Shown here: in pieces, positions 38,101-52,251 of the stretch | Layout of the letters: each line of letters opens with the position of its first letter | Numbering within the stretch: the stretch's first letter is position 1 | NCBI GenBank assembly: GCA_900618425.1 | Contig: UZAN01039898.1 | Coordinates: 23,924 to 87,923, forward strand | From: Echinostoma caproni | Lineage: Eukaryota > Platyhelminthes > Trematoda > Plagiorchiida > Echinostomatidae | DNA length: 64,000 nucleotides | Reading direction: 5' to 3' | The notes under the pieces: model-generated | Seen by the model: only the letters and a program-made list of their open reading frames with translations | Told to the model about the DNA's origin: nothing | Databases searched by the model: none | Program-made: the position numbers and the translations under genes

Positions 38101-41100
38101 AAACTGTTTACGATAAATGAGGGCTATTTGAGTAAATTTCCTTTTGTTGCAAGGAAGCTATCTAGCGGCGTACGTTTATCTTCTACTAGTTTAGTTAAGT
38201 GTGAGCCGTTCCGAAAGAAATCCAACTGAGGTATCTGTACTTCCAAATGAGAACTGCTGACTGTGTGCACGCTGCGTTTCGCGTCCAACGTTAAACCCAA
38301 AATTAAAAATCGATCTGGTCGCATACGTAACCGGAATTCCAATGGCTATCACTCACGCTTTACATTCGTCGATCTTAGTGAGAACCGAGCACAAACACAC
38401 CTAATTATCGTCTCTTTCATAAAATCAGTTTGTTTGAAAAAACTGGTCACTAGGTCATAACTGTGACAGACTTGGAATAAACGAACTAAATGTGAGAAAG
38501 TGCAACAGGCTTGTACAAATGGATCCAATTTTTATCTCGTGGGAACCAAATAAAACATGTAGCTTCAGTATCTTCTGCGCGGAATGTCTGCAATTTAGAC
38601 CTTAACTGTAAAACTGGAGTGATTTGATGTCGAGGCTAGTCCACATAATGTATTTAACGATAGCATTCCTTCGTCGGTTTTCATTTCTAAATAGATTTCA
38701 CCTCTTCAGAATTATTTTGTACCAAATTGAAAACCAGTGATAGAGTGACTCACAGAAATCGAGTCCCGGAACCAAAACAGTTGAACACGAGGATGGGGTA
38801 TCCACGTGTACTAATGTGATAATCAGTCATAGGAGGATAAATCAGTTGTACAAGTGACTACAAATTGTGGACAATGGAATTGGCAAACACTCAATCTGAC
38901 AGGTAATGGAAAATTCACGAAGAAATCTGTCTGATGGCATTTAAAATGAAAACTGGTGTGAGCACAAAATGGAACAGGAATGTATGCGGTACAAACGACT
39001 AACCAGAGGGTTGTGGTAGTCAGTGGTTGTCTTTGGCTCGCTCAGAGACCACGCAATCAGGTTGTATCACCAGTCATACGAGGACATGTGCGTAACGGCA
39101 AACAAAGAAGGCGGACGTCCAGATTTAGGGGTTGATAATATTCACGCCGTGAAGGTTAAAAATGATGATAACATTGACCTGGATCAAAGACTAGCGTGCG
39201 ATAGAAACAATCGGGGAAAACATTCAGGAGATCGGTCATTACATGATCATACAAGTGGTCTCGCATGAGGTGGGTGGCAAGATCAGTAACGGTGCCATCA
39301 TGGAGTGATGGAGCAATGGAGCAGTCGGTACATGACTGAATTTAGGGTCCGTAATGTGTAAAGCCTGCAAACTCAATCTCAACCGAGAGATACAGATCTT
39401 TACAATTTTACGTTGAAATCTGAATGAGAAAGTTCTTTAATCGGCAGTGGAGTATCGTATCGGCATGTAGAGCTCAACTCGTACCAATTTTTACTTACAT
39501 AAGCTACATAAAAGTTGAGGTGCCGCATAATGTTCATTCTTAATTTGGAAGTGAATTCCGGTTCTCGGGCTTCCTCGCTGGAATCGTGTCCCTTAGAACC
39601 ATAGTTAGCTAGTCATGCAACATGGCAAACTGAAGATAACGGACATTTAAAAGATTCATCACTGATAAAAGCCCGAATGATATCAGTACAGTTGTCGAAC
39701 TCCGGTGAGGAGCCTGCGGGTGGTTGCGCTCTAACAAATTCACCCAAGGTATAGTGGTCTGTGTTAGTTGTAGAAAATCACACTTATCCATATAAGTAGT
39801 TTCACCAAAGGAAACATAACTGATTGAATTAGTCATTCGCTGTTTTATCTTCTAACTATATAGCCTCAAACATGATTAGTTTATATTCTGTGTCAAGCAT
39901 ATGGCCAATAACAGGATCAACCAAATTTGTACCCTCTTGGAACTCTCGAATGTCTCACTTAGCTACAAAAGAGCTCAACATCATTAGAATCAAAGGATTC
40001 AAAACAGATTGGTTCAACTCAGATTGACTACATTCCTTTTTGGTTGTTCAGCGTGTTACGCAATTGGTTAGCAAACATTTCACTACTAGAGAAAGTGACA
40101 TCTTCGTCTTTTGTGAGCTGACGGTGTTCCACTTCTCTCCACTCACGTGTACAGTTTTTTATTCGGTTTATGGTTAAGATTGTTCTCAATTCGGTTCACC
40201 TTTGACATGACACGAAGGAAGAGGGATGTTTTTTCCATCTGGATTGGAGGGGACCTTAGGTCGATTCTCCGATCAGGAGGTGACATGCACCGTTCTTGAC
40301 TCATCTCATCCGTGAGACGTATCAACAAACGCCAGGTGATCCACTAAGCCGAAAACACACTGCTGAGTAGAAATTTCAACTGTACATTATTTGCACTCGT
40401 ATCTCATGAAAATGTGTAAAATGACAATCGGAGATCCTGACAGGTCCGCACGCACGTACACCCCCCCCCCACCTCCTGGATCAATTGTGTCTGTGATGGG
40501 GAAAGCCGGCAACTTTTTGTTGACATTTGGTTGCCTGTAAAAAACAAGTCACAAACGTCAGTCCTTACAAGGTGGACCTAAAGGACGATGATAAAAACTA
40601 TTTGGCCCGCTTGACGGCTTCACGCCTCGGTTTTCGGAAAACAAGAAAAGAATTCAGGCGTTTTATTCCTGATAAAGCGAAAAGCAGACCCCTCCAAATG
40701 TGAAGAATACAAAGAGCGCTTTTCTCAAACCGGATCGTTTCAGAAAGGAACAAATGATTACCCCTGACCTAAAACAATTATATTTTCTGTAACTTTTGTG
40801 CTATTGGATTGGATCACATTCCGCGGTTTGCGCAACTTGGAATCCCTCACCCCAACACGCTACTATCTGATTACCAGCTTTTATTGTTTGTGCTCCTCTT
40901 GATGTCACCTGCAATCCGAACGGGTGATGATGACACTCCTGCTGTGCATATTCAAGGTTCACTGGGTATGCCTCACGTCCCTTTTTGCAGCTGAACCATC
41001 CGACCGATCGATAAATAAAAGCGATTACTTTAGTTTTGAAGAGGTATGAAAAAGCGGGCTTTTCATTCCCAAAAACCGAGAACGATCGAGGGTTAAAGCA

Positions 41101-44100
41101 GAGTATCGTGTGGCAGTGCTAGAATAATATATTACTATTCTGAATGTGGAAGAAAACTATCTTCGCCCTGTTTTGCTAAGCAAGCAACAGGATGGAAATC
41201 ATGTTGAACAACTTTGATAAAACAAATCTATCTACAAATTAGTTATAAAAATTGTACACATTACAGATTCTTACATATGTACATATTATTACTATGAATA
41301 TTCTGCATAAAATCCAAGTTGAATGACAAAAGTCACAGAAGATAACTACTTTCAAATGACAAACGGTTCAGCCCATCCAATTTCCTCATTTATAATTCAT
41401 AGAAAAATTTGGGATTGGAAAGAAACCAGTTGTATAAATGACGTGTGTGTGTGTGCATTTTTACATTACATCTCAAAGACTCTGCAGTTACTGGTTGCTT
41501 CCTTCAACTATCTGTTCCTCTTTTAAATGATCCTGTTCGAAAAAAGCGCTCGTTGCATTTTTCACAGTTCGAGCGGTTTTCATTTCTATTGGAATTCCCC
41601 TCTTGTTTCCCTAAAACTCAGAACTGAAGCGGCCAACCGGACCAAATGTGTTTTGTCATCGTCCTCTTGGGTCCATATTACAAAGACTGACAACTGTGAT
41701 TTGTTTTCTACAAGCAACGACAGGTAAACTATTGATCCATTGGTGTGGGTGTGCGGACCTGTGAGTTGTGAGCATCTATTGCCATTTGACAAATTTACAT
41801 CGAGTGACAGTGCAACTGAACTACAGCTGAAATTTCCACTCAACGGTGTGTTTTCGATTCAGTATAAGTGACGCTGTGTGATGGGCCTAATTTGATCAAT
41901 TTATCCCAAGTCCGGAACAGACCTAATGATTTTTATTGATCCAGGCTAAGTTTGTGCTCTTTTTGAGCACCACAAGCTGAAATGGGTTTAAGTTATCTTG
42001 CCATCTGACTGCCAGTTAGTGTTCGTGAAACAGCCTGTTCTAAATATTGTTTTGCCCAGTACTAATTTATCGTACACACAAAGTTACTCTTGTTGTTCAC
42101 CCCATTTTAATCTTATGGATTCGTAATAACTCACCCATGGTGGGTGGCTAGTTTTTGAAAGACACTTATTCCCTATGGCCTCAGCAATGTTGCTGTCATT
42201 TCCGAGACCTGTTGTTTGACTCAAAACAACAGAGCGCCAACCAAACTCATTTTAAGTGAGTCTTATTCATCACATTCAATCAAGATACATATTACTACTT
42301 GGGAATAGTCTTAGGAAAATGCTAATTGATTTCATCATGAAACTAGAAATTGAGTTCATCATGATCACTTACTTGCTTGTTCACCGATTCGATCATCGAG
42401 ATTACCCGTGATATGTTGGTTGGGGTGGGGTGACCAGGGAATTGTAAGTACCTGCACAAATTGTTTTTCGGCACACCACGGAGGTCGGGCAAACGACAGC
42501 AAACCTGCCTTGCTAATCACCAACGTGCTTTATACAGCGGACGGAAAGCCCCGACCGCGTTCAGCTCGGTATGAAACCACAGCACTCGTGAGTGACTTAA
42601 TCGTTCCGGTATTCAGCCGGTATTCAGTGTTTGTTCTACTGCGGAAGGAGTTAACTGATCTCCCAGGGTGGTTTATCTGAGGTGTGTGTAGTTTCCGGGT
42701 TGTTGGTTGTTTACAGCCTTCCGACGTTAGTTATAGGCTGCTTGCGCGGGCAGGGAAATTGGTAATGTGTGGCCATTTATTCACCAGTTAGCCTGGTATT
42801 TGATTTGTTTTGTAGACTGTGCAGGCTTTTTTACTTGTTTCGGTATTTACCTAGCCTCAATAGAAGTTGAACGGTATGACTGGAAGAACGAAGAACAGCA
42901 ACAAGTGGACGGAGAACAATTTACAAAATATAGAGGTGAAGAAAAATTGCGTACATTTCCTCCCCTTTCAACACTGACACATCGACTGTGGTCATACAGA
43001 GGAGGATATCCGACCCAGTTGATGAAATTTTCTATTCATCAAAGCTGTGTTGTTCACGTACAACCCAAATACGGTTGATGGTCACATTTCCCCACTATGC
43101 GGTCCCATTCTGTGCATACTCATTCACTTGTTCCTGCGGAACAATAAACATGGGCAACACGGTCAGGTCATTGCCTGAAAAGGGATTCCTGAAAACCAAC
43201 TTGTAGTTCTCATCTTTAGGACTCATCCACACACTGGTTTGAACATCCAACTCCAACTCTGAAAAGAAAATGACTGATCACATTTGATGCAAATAATCAA
43301 ACCCTCTCGAGACAATTTGCGGTTGAAGTGTTTCTGAGCCGTCGAGCTGACCGTCGAGATGAAATTTTTAATTCAGAGTCTGAACTCAGACAGGACAGAC
43401 ACTCACTGTACGACACGATCTAATTAGATCCGGTAATTTGTATGGGCGTGCACAGTGAATGAAGAGCTCACCGCGTTGTCTGCATTCCACCCGTGCTCCG
43501 AACTAACTCGAAAATCGCACGTGCGTTTGTGCGATTCCGATCGGACCAAAGTGGACAAGTAAATCCAGGCAAAACTTACTAGAACGACTTGTGATGCTAC
43601 CTCGCATCATGGATCAACATGCCCGTCGACTCCATTTGTCACTTTGTGGAATGCATTTTTTACATCGATCGACCCAGCCTACAAAAATGCCCATTCACAC
43701 CTCGCATCTCCTTTTACAGACACAAGAAACAGTCAGAGACAATTCGCAGATAAAATGAGGTATAGAGGTTTGTTTCACACGCACTAGGATAAGTGTTTCA
43801 ATATTGAAACATCTATGATAAGTTATTTAAGGTAAAGTTATCTGTGAGTTTTATCCTTATACAAAACCGAGATGAGAAAGCGTCTTGTGAATAATCATTG
43901 CAAAACTAAAAAATTGTTGCCAACATTGGGGATTAGAGTCTTCTTTCTGTGAAGGCATTTGAATTCCCTTCACATTTCATCAGTACCCATGTGTTCGGAC
44001 ATGTTTGAAAGAGTTATGGAGAGAAAAAAGTCCAAGAACGATATCAACACAGAGTAAACAAAATGATCGACAAAATTTGTTAGAACATCCACGTAACATT

Positions 44101-46079
44101 TTTCCGTTTAGATTACCTTTAGGTGATACATGATCTGGGAATATTCAAGGCATTGATGAACGGAAATGTCACGTAAAACTTTCATCTACTGACAGCGCGG
44201 AATACCCGCCTCCTCTTTGTTATCCAGAGAAACATTGATAGCACTCGCTTAGAACTCTCCGATATGACCCATTGTTAACCGCCGAAAGACAACTGATTCG
44301 TCTATTAAATACTGATTACACTAGTCTACGGCGATGCTCGGAAAACGTAATCACAAGGAAGTACCCAGCAGCCACTCCATGTGTTTCGCTTGCAAGCTAG
44401 TCACGCCTATGTACAAACCTCAAAGATAAGCTATTAATCGCATACTCATCCATGATTACATATTCCTTTCCTTTCAAATGTTTAGCAAGTTATTTAGGAC
44501 GAACGATGAGACACTTTGCACAATGGAGTAGAATATATAAACCGGTACGCAAGAAGGCAATGTCTAGTGCGAGTGTGTCATCTCGCTGATACGGGACACC
44601 AAATAGAAAACATTGTATATTAAGTTATCTACAAAGTGTCCCAAACCAAGATGACGTCACTTGACAACGGCTGTCGCTATTCAAAGCCTAAACATACCAC
44701 CAAGGAAACAGAACAAAATGGTTACCGCACTCCAGTTGCCTTAAACTAGCCCCAAAGTACGAGACGAATTGAACGGTAATCTCACCCACCCCGTGATCAT
44801 GCAACATGGAGTGATGTGTGACACGCCACTCGTGAGCAAATAAATGGTCATCGGATATTTGCAGAAATAACGTTGGTTCCCTCCCTTCTCCGTGAGAACC
44901 TATGAAACTCGACAGACAACGATATTCATTCTCATTTAGCTTGATGAATCGATGACGTTCGTTTCTGTTTTACCCAACTGCAAGTGCCCGATGATGAAGT
45001 TACGGTGACAAGCTTGTTCGTTCTGTCTTCCCCTTTGATATTACACTGAACATTTGTACAGCAAGAATCTCCACCCACGCATTCGTTGAACCTTATCCCA
45101 TCGTGTTCACTCAATATAATTTCTCATACCAATAAGGTAGGCACACTGACTGTTGAGATTTCATTGGTTTAAGATGTTTTAGGGTGGTCAATTGTGGAGA
45201 GAGCATCGTTTCGATCTATTCGAATCCACGCATGAATGCAACCTGAACATTTGTACAACGGATGTTTCAGTAGCTCTGAGCTCCGAGGAGACGAAATGGA
45301 CTCGGATAATTGCTGCGCAGATCTTATAATTCATAGCGTTGGAGAAATATTCCCTACAGAGTTTTGTAGGTGCATCATTCTACATCGAAAAATAAGCCTG
45401 CATAAATTTAGCAGCTATGAGTAAGTTTGATGCGACAACAAGTGAGTGAAGCGCATTGCGTATTGCACTGTCATATCCATAATTGTATATGACTGCACCT
45501 ATTTGAACACTAGGCTATTCTGACTGGCATCTTGGAAGATGCTGATTAGACAATTATCTACTCCATGAAAAGAAATCAAAAGCATTTAACTGTTACAAAC
45601 TCTTTCAACAAAGAATGCACACTCAGTTTTGAGATTCATTGAACCATGGCAATATAATTCAAAATAATTTATCCGTTTTCCGATCGGATCATTCACTGGG
45701 AAATGAGCAGGATGTAGTTACGACCATATTTAAGTATTAAGGGATGAGCGGAAATCGGCACCGCAGTAAGTAGCCGTCACTTAAAAAATTACTGAATAAG
45801 TTCGTGGTGTGTGCACTTGCGCTAGTCTTGGTGCATATCTTTGTGCACAGCTGACCGCCCGTTATTCCCTAACCCAATCCTCATTCACCTCAGAATTGGA
45901 GATCGATCCACATGACTTTGACGGAAAATCCTTTGGTGTGAGAGAACAGGATTACTCAGTTCATGTTATTTGGCTTCTCAAAGGCATCTTAAAGTACGCA
46001 TTGGTGAGTTCTGTCTTGTTCTTTGTGTCGACTCCTCTGTGTTACATGTTTCCTGACAATGTTAAGGTATTATTTGAAT
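35191..46079. other. No recognised gene; simple tracts and one cysteine-rich open frame
   Basis: Short open frames only. Homopolymer C tracts occur near 37903-37913 and 40461-40470. 44932-45114 (-) is an open frame rich in cysteine (CVGGDSCCTNVQCN) that could end at a donor TGG/GTAAAA, but its length is within chance. 42408-43206 (+) has three overlapping open frames without a recognised family. Confidence 0.45.
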
Positions 46080-46930
46080 AGATCGTTGAAAAACCGAACA
46101 AAGAACGTATATAGTGTTCATGAGGTTTCGAAGTTTTGTTATGGCAATAACTTAAAATNTCATGCTTTTCTCGTCCCCTGGGTTCGTGCTGTGGTTAAAA
46201 GACAGTAATGCATTCAATTCCATTTTCTAAGAAAATTGTTCCACTTTTGCTCAGATCTTCGTCGCATGCATCAGGCAAACATATTCACCTTGTCCTGTTA
46301 CACAATCAATGCTTTCTCTCGCTATAGAGATACAAAACTGTGGTAATTTGTGTACTGTCCTGTCCGGTGAATGCTACGTCGAAGAAACTCGTTTTTACAC
46401 TGCGAGAGTAAAACATTGAGGAACGCCAACCCTTCTGAAGAATCCATTTCTAGTATCAATCCTACCTTTCCTATAGGCTTTGTTAAATTGGTCCAACAGA
46501 ACAGTGGGAGTCGTGGGGGAATCGACCACACTAAAGATGTCATCTACATAGAGCCATCCAATAGTTCAGTCTCTCATTTCGCCGTAAATACATCAGAAGA
46601 TGTAGGAATATTCGTTTACCAATTGAGGAGCTCCGCAATCTAATTCACCGATGCACGTATATTGTGCAACTTCAATGCAATGGGATGACGTACCACCAGA
46701 AGGGCTGATATATTTATGGTGAAATTGGAAACTGAAGTATTGGTTGAAACCGAACTTCGTGTCAAAATGAGTGAAGCGGTTAGGCACATCCACACGATCA
46801 CCGGAGTGAGATCGAAGCAGCTCAATCCTCGCTTACTGTCAACAGCCGAAGCGATCGTGAATCGGTTGAACACTCCTTACCCCATTGTGTGTTGAAAAAA
46901 AGTTATTCAGAGCTCTGGATTTACCCTGGT
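46080..46930 (-). mobile_element. Penelope-like element, reverse transcriptase part
   Basis: A minus-strand PLE RT. The clear block is WLYVDDIFSVVDSPTTP with the catalytic YVDD at 46539-46550. In the next frame follow LEMDSSEGLAFLNVLLSQC (usual FTxExExxxxLPFLDVLL), then RTGQYTNYHSFVSL (usual WTGQYTNFxSFVP). Downstream LPDACDEDLSK and IFLENGIEC match the PLE linker (CTPDxLxxEL, FxxNGYP). Upstream, FSFQFHHKYISP and CIGELD correspond to the block before YVDD. PLEs are telomerase-related retroelements that usually carry a GIY-YIG endonuclease; none was seen here. There are frameshifts between blocks. The plus-strand open frame 46371-46643 is its antisense shadow. An N lies at 46159. Confidence 0.8.
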
Positions 46931-49119
46931 CAGTCATTAACGCAAGAGTGACATAAAGCCGGTTATCAAATGAGTGTCAAATAGTGTATGTAATTGATTC
47001 ATTCGACAATACAAATGAAATTTACAGAATGATTTGAACTCTCATGCACCCCTCACTGTATTATCCATAATTTCCACACACACATACAAAAACAGACCTT
47101 ATCTGTTTTTTCTATTTCCTTGAATTGTGACGCATGAAAGAGTGCTTTATCTGGCTAATAAATGATGAACTGAAAACGATCTCGTTTGCCAAATTGAATT
47201 CTTCATAGTTTTAGCAGTCGGTTCTCGACGCTTCTTGCTATCTACTGCTTTGTCCCGTGTCAAACAATGAGAACAGTCCAAGCAGAGGAAAATCATATTC
47301 CGTTGTGAACATGCGGTAAAAATAATGATTACTTTGATAGCTTTGGACTTGAAGGGTAACATTTGTGTCGGTCCTTCCCGGGTAAAGTGAGTAAAACAGA
47401 ACATGATTCGCAGGCAGCACATCAATTGGATGTGAATATGGATGACAAAACCATGCATATCGATCTAAAACAATCCTTGATTATCTACTGGATTGGGGGA
47501 GCTCAAAATTACGTCTCTTCAGTCCACGATTAATCAGTGAGCAGAGAAATTCTTGTACTGAAAGGTGTTCATAGCTTTCAGGATTGAACTGAATGTAGAC
47601 CTGTACTGACGTTCAGAGTTGATATGGGAACATATTGGAATGATGTTGAGGCAAGTTGCACTGATGTGAAAACTTAAATTCATTCCCAGTCACCTTCAGT
47701 TACACACCGGAATTACTTCACGTACCCAGCATATAAACGACAAGTGAGATTTTCTGAACCTCGCTTGACACCTTACCGAATGAACGAGATTGTGGAAGTG
47801 ACATTGCTTTTAGCAAAACGGTCGTAGTTTTCTGGAACAAATGGAAACTCATATTAATGCTGCTCGATCGGTTTGTGGGTCACGATACTATAAAAGTCAT
47901 CAGGGTCACTCAGGGAGTTGTTTAGTGATCCATGATTCGACGCTAGAATCATTGATTCAGATATTCTGTAAGACACATGTAATAGTATACAATTTTTTCG
48001 GACGAAGTCATCCTGAAACAAATAAAGAGAGGGGGAGTTGATGACCTCAAACACATAATTAGAATGTTTTAACCTAGATCGTTCACAGTGCTGGTCCAGG
48101 AAGATTCTGTATGATGCGGGCATGAAATGTGAGTTCGGGATTGCGTGGTATAAATGACGATTAAATGATTGCCTATTTCGCTGCTACTCATAATATTCTG
48201 GAATAACTAATCAAATATTTTACCGGATTTTTCATATGATTGAGAAAAAATTACTGTTTCGCTGATAAACTCTTCTTTTTGATTCTGCTCTTTTACCCCG
48301 GGATCGAATTGATTAGCCGTTGGAAAACAAGGAATTACGAGCTATGTGAAAAACCAGTGCACCCCCAAACCCGGAATGATTGTCACTCGTCTACATGAAT
48401 CGTACGTCGATTCACATCGAATTGGGTAGCAATTAGCGCATCATGTCACTCGTGCCAGTTTTGCTCTCTTTCTCTTACTCCGCATACCCGGTTACTCAAT
48501 GCATGCCGTGAAGCTACACCGGAAGTGTCATCAGACTCAAACAGTTGGATTCAACGGCCAGTTTGAATTATTTTCGATACCCAGACAGAAGAGAAGAAAA
48601 TTTTATCATGCCGTCCCTTGAAATAACCAACTTGTCTGTCCGATGAGATATGAATTTGTAGTAGAAGATTCATCAGTTATGTGGCTATGTTCAAGGGTTC
48701 GTCTCGTTTATACAACTTGCGTGTATTGGTGCAATGCTACTCCCTGGTTCCCCTCCCCACCCCCAAAAAAATCATTTGAAATTAAGAAATCCTACTGTCG
48801 ATCTACTCTACAAGGTGGTCAGCAGAAAATGATAACCAGCAACCTTCTACTGGAATATAAAGGCCACATATATGATCATTGAGCACAAGCGTTACTTAAG
48901 CGATGAAACGGATTCTTGTCTACATGGCAGTCTCTACAACGTTGTTTAACAAAGATCGCAATCATGCACTGGTCTGTAATGAATTGGATGTTGCATTCTT
49001 TGGGTTATCACACACTCTCCCGGTATACATATACATATACATATATATATAATCAATGAAATCAATCTAATAAATGCAAAATGAAATATATATTTTCAAC
49101 CGGTATAAAATGTAACCAA
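46931..49119. other. No gene recognised; C-rich and AT microsatellite tracts
   Basis: Open frames at 47147-47458 (-) and 48643-48882 (+) match no family. 48742-48764 is C-rich and could form a G-quadruplex on the minus strand. 49024-49052 is an (ATACAT)/(AT) microsatellite lying just before the PLE. Confidence 0.5.
49024..49052. repeat. (ATACAT)n/(AT)n microsatellite
   Basis: Tandem TATACA units passing into pure TA, directly visible. It lies about 70-100 bases before the first readable PLE coding. Confidence 0.9.
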
Positions 49120-50440
49120 ACCGTCCTTTCAGAAGATGCTTGAAGGATTTCATTCAACTACAACAAGCGACTGCAATCAGACAATTCTGTTTCATCCGCG
49201 ATGAGAAAATGAGGTATTTCAATTGTTCAGAAGCTCTTCGAAATTGCCGTCGCTCTGGCACAGAAAATACAATTTCATTATAGTCTTAGACGAAAAACTA
49301 CACAAAAAAGATGGAACAACTCAACAGAGACAAAGGGGCGTATAACTCATCTATCCGAACCCCGATAAAGCAGCTAAGAACAAAATTAGACGATCCTTTG
49401 AATATCTTTTAAAAGAAACTGGTCGATGAATAATCAACGGTAAACAAATTATTTCTGCGTTCTCTGAAGAAAGCGAAACCTTAACGGTTAAACCACAAGA
49501 GGTGATGGTATCCTTCGAAGAAACCTTGTTGTTTACTACAAACGGAAAACGCCGTAGAATAAATTTGACGCTTGCCAGAAAACGACCACGTTCTTTAATG
49601 CTGTCGGTGAAGAAATTAGTGAGAATCTTTGAGCTCTGTATAGAAATCTACTTCTAATTTGTCGGAGAGGTGTACAAGCGTGTGAAAATATATCCCTTGG
49701 GTTTTTCACTCTCAGGTCTACTTGAAGATTTGACTATGAAGCGATTCGGAGCAACGGTAGTCAAAATCATACATCCTCGTTTGAGGCTAAGACATGTGAA
49801 AGAAAAATCCGCAATATTCAGAACTTCCATTCTAAGCCAGCTCCACTGAAACTGATGTACCTAAATACAGCTTTACACGAGAAGAGAAAGGCAAACATGT
49901 TTCTTTCCTTGATGTCCTAATCAGAGCGATCGAAGAGTAGAGAGCAAAACCAGTCGTAAATTAATCATGAATTGTTGCACCTATATCATAACATCAGTTG
50001 GCTCCTGTGCCGTCTGAATAGTTGTGTTCGAGCTGCCTTTCACAAAGGGAATACAATGCAGCAGTTTGAGGCGAAGACCAAAAGATCAAAGATAACACTT
50101 CCGACAAATATGAGTCAATGTTTACTCCAAACATTTTATCATGCATACATTACAATTGGGAAGCAACCGATAATTAAAGAAGGGAGTTTACTATAAGGTT
50201 GACATTCATATGTGCCACGTCATAACCCACTACAACAACGGTAGTGAAGTAAAATGGTCTACAGACCCGCGCTATTCCTGCACCCGTATCTTTTCAACAA
50301 CGTGGATTCGTTCGGACAGCACAAACAATCAGGTTTGATATATGCAATCAGGAGCCTTCATTGCAGCCAATACTATGATTGTAATACAGGCACAGAACTA
50401 CAAACCGACGTGTGGGAACATCAACATACCCATTGACTCG
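49120..50440 (+). mobile_element. Penelope-like element, heavily decayed
   Basis: A plus-strand PLE readable across frames. The N-terminal linker is IIVLDEKLHKKDG, then NPDKAAKNKIRRSFEYLL and KETGR. RT blocks are EVMVSFEETLLFTT (usual VSFDVVSLFTS) and SGLLEDLTMKRF (usual SGLIAEAVLQRLE). After RT come YTREEKGKHVSFLDVLI (usual LPFLDVLV) and NSCVRAAFHKG (usual KRSCVRTLxxR). Last is a GIY-YIG endonuclease start, SGLIYAIRSLHCSQYYDCNT (usual TSGVIYRIxCxxCxxxYxGxTG). The catalytic YxDD loop is missing between SGLLEDL and KGKHV, so an internal deletion is likely. The many stops show an old copy. The region 50441-50750 has no clear PLE match. Confidence 0.75.
50254..50436 (+). pseudogene. PLE GIY-YIG endonuclease fragment
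   Basis: Sixty codons containing FGQHKQSGLIYAIRSLHC, then SQYYDCNTGTELQTDVWEH. The GIY-YIG core is present as GLIY ... YYD-C-NTG with two spaced cysteines, as in canonical PLEs (CxxC between the GIY and YIG parts), except that one Cys of the pair reads Ser. The frame stops at 50436, before the conserved C-terminal ESWHS block. Confidence 0.7.
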
Positions 50441-52251
50441 CTGATTCCAAGCCAAAAATCTGTAACGACGGTCTTAAAGTCCCAATTGATAGGTTAAGAT
50501 GATAGTGCGAGCGAAAATAAGCGAGAAATGGCTATTTATTGAAGCTTTACAACTACAAAAGTTCATCCGTCGAGTTGAACAAACACTACGTAGCGCCCGT
50601 AAAATCTATGACACCGAAAGAGCATTTCGGGAGACAGGAAACGCTGTAATCTCACTGACTGAATACTTTTGTTCACGGTTGATAACGATAACCAGTTTGG
50701 ACAGAAACGAGTTTTTCGTCTCTAATCCCGCTTGAAAATCACCTCAATGAAACTCGGCAAAAATTTGAATGGTGATAATAAGTTTGGTGTAATTGAGAAC
50801 AAAACACAAAACTGTAATTGGCAACTTTTACATTGGTAACGCTGAATTTAGAAAGTGAATATTGGTCTACCTTCATGGATTTCCTCTCTCTCTACTAGTG
50901 GATGTTTTATAAAAATTTGCAATGCCCACCATATATGCTATTTTTAGACAGCTGCGTTCCCATTGTTAGCAGAATTAGAAGGACATTTGTTCCAGTTCAC
51001 ATGTGTGAGAGAGTCAATCGCTTCCATGTAAGTTGAATAGCGTCCACTCCACCAGTTAGACAACAAAGTCGTAAACTGAGTTCTGCTTCATTTATTTTTT
51101 GCCACAATCAATTTTCGAAGCATAAAAGCACACCAAGTAGCATGAAATCTGATTTCGATGATATACTTCTCCTTGTATTACAAGAGTCTATCAGCAGATT
51201 CCAATAGGGGGTTAAAATCCTGTCAAGACCACCGACATGCTAATCACGTGATACTAAATCTGCTTTCATCGGTAATGATAATGAGGGAATTTACAGCACG
51301 CGCACATATTACTAACTGAAACTGGCGTGTCTGTGTGCCAGCTCCTGAACAAGATCGGTTTAAATTAGCATTAAGTCTAATCGTTGTGCAGTGATTATGG
51401 GTTGAAACCGATAGCAATAGTAAATGAATAAATTGAACAAGGGGAACAATGACCTATAATGAAGCATTAGTAATGTTCACGCAACTAAATTCTAAAGGAA
51501 TCTGTGTACAACCTAACCTGTGAAGTAGAAGTACTGGGATGATATGTAAACTTTTTAACGGAAGGAAACATGTAGTGAACTTGTGCTGATTGTGAGTATT
51601 TTATCTGTTACTACGTTTGCTGCTTCATTCTATTGGGTGCAATAATCTAGACACGATGTAAAGTGAATCGCTCGTGGTTAACCTCTTTCAGTCACTCTAA
51701 ATTCCCTCCACATTTTGTTTAGTTCTTTTGCTTGTAAATGACATGCATAGGTGAACAGGTTTACTTTTTCAATCTGCAATCAGCCTTTCCGTACCACCGA
51801 TTTAGCGACACTGGTAGCTCAAATTTCCCCTTGTCCCAGAAAAAGTGACATCAATTTTCTGTCTAATTTTTATTTTCGAATTGGTAACACACTGAAACAA
51901 ACCAAACTGTCACTTTTAATTTACGAACCGATACGTTAAACAGTTAAGCTTTTAAAATTATTTGTAGACCCGCTATTAGATGAATTAAATTTTGAGTAGT
52001 TATGAACACTAGCAGTCATAATGGTGACATAAGTGCTAAAACTAGCTTATTTGCGGTGCTTTATTGACGGGCTGAATACACGAATCTTTGAAATGAGCCA
52101 AACAGGAGACAGAATAAAAAGATGGGTTATATTCGGTTATAATATTGTCAACATGATGACGGAACTGTGTGTGCAGAGTGTTTACGTGTTTTAGGTTCCA
52201 TGTATGTTTCAGTGAGCGACTGATTTTTTTCGTCTTTTTCTTTTTTTGGGC
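50441..52251. other. No gene recognised
   Basis: AT-rich DNA. Open frames at 50499-50735 and 51751-51939 (+) match no family. The first could be decayed PLE 3' sequence by position only. Confidence 0.45.

Noticed and set aside
42408..43206. Three overlapping plus-strand open frames
   Set aside because: Lengths within chance, no recognised motifs, no consistent splice phases.
46371..46643. 90-codon plus-strand frame that looks protein-like
   Set aside because: Antisense to the PLE RT block with YVDD and TGQYTNYHSF; the minus-strand reading explains it.
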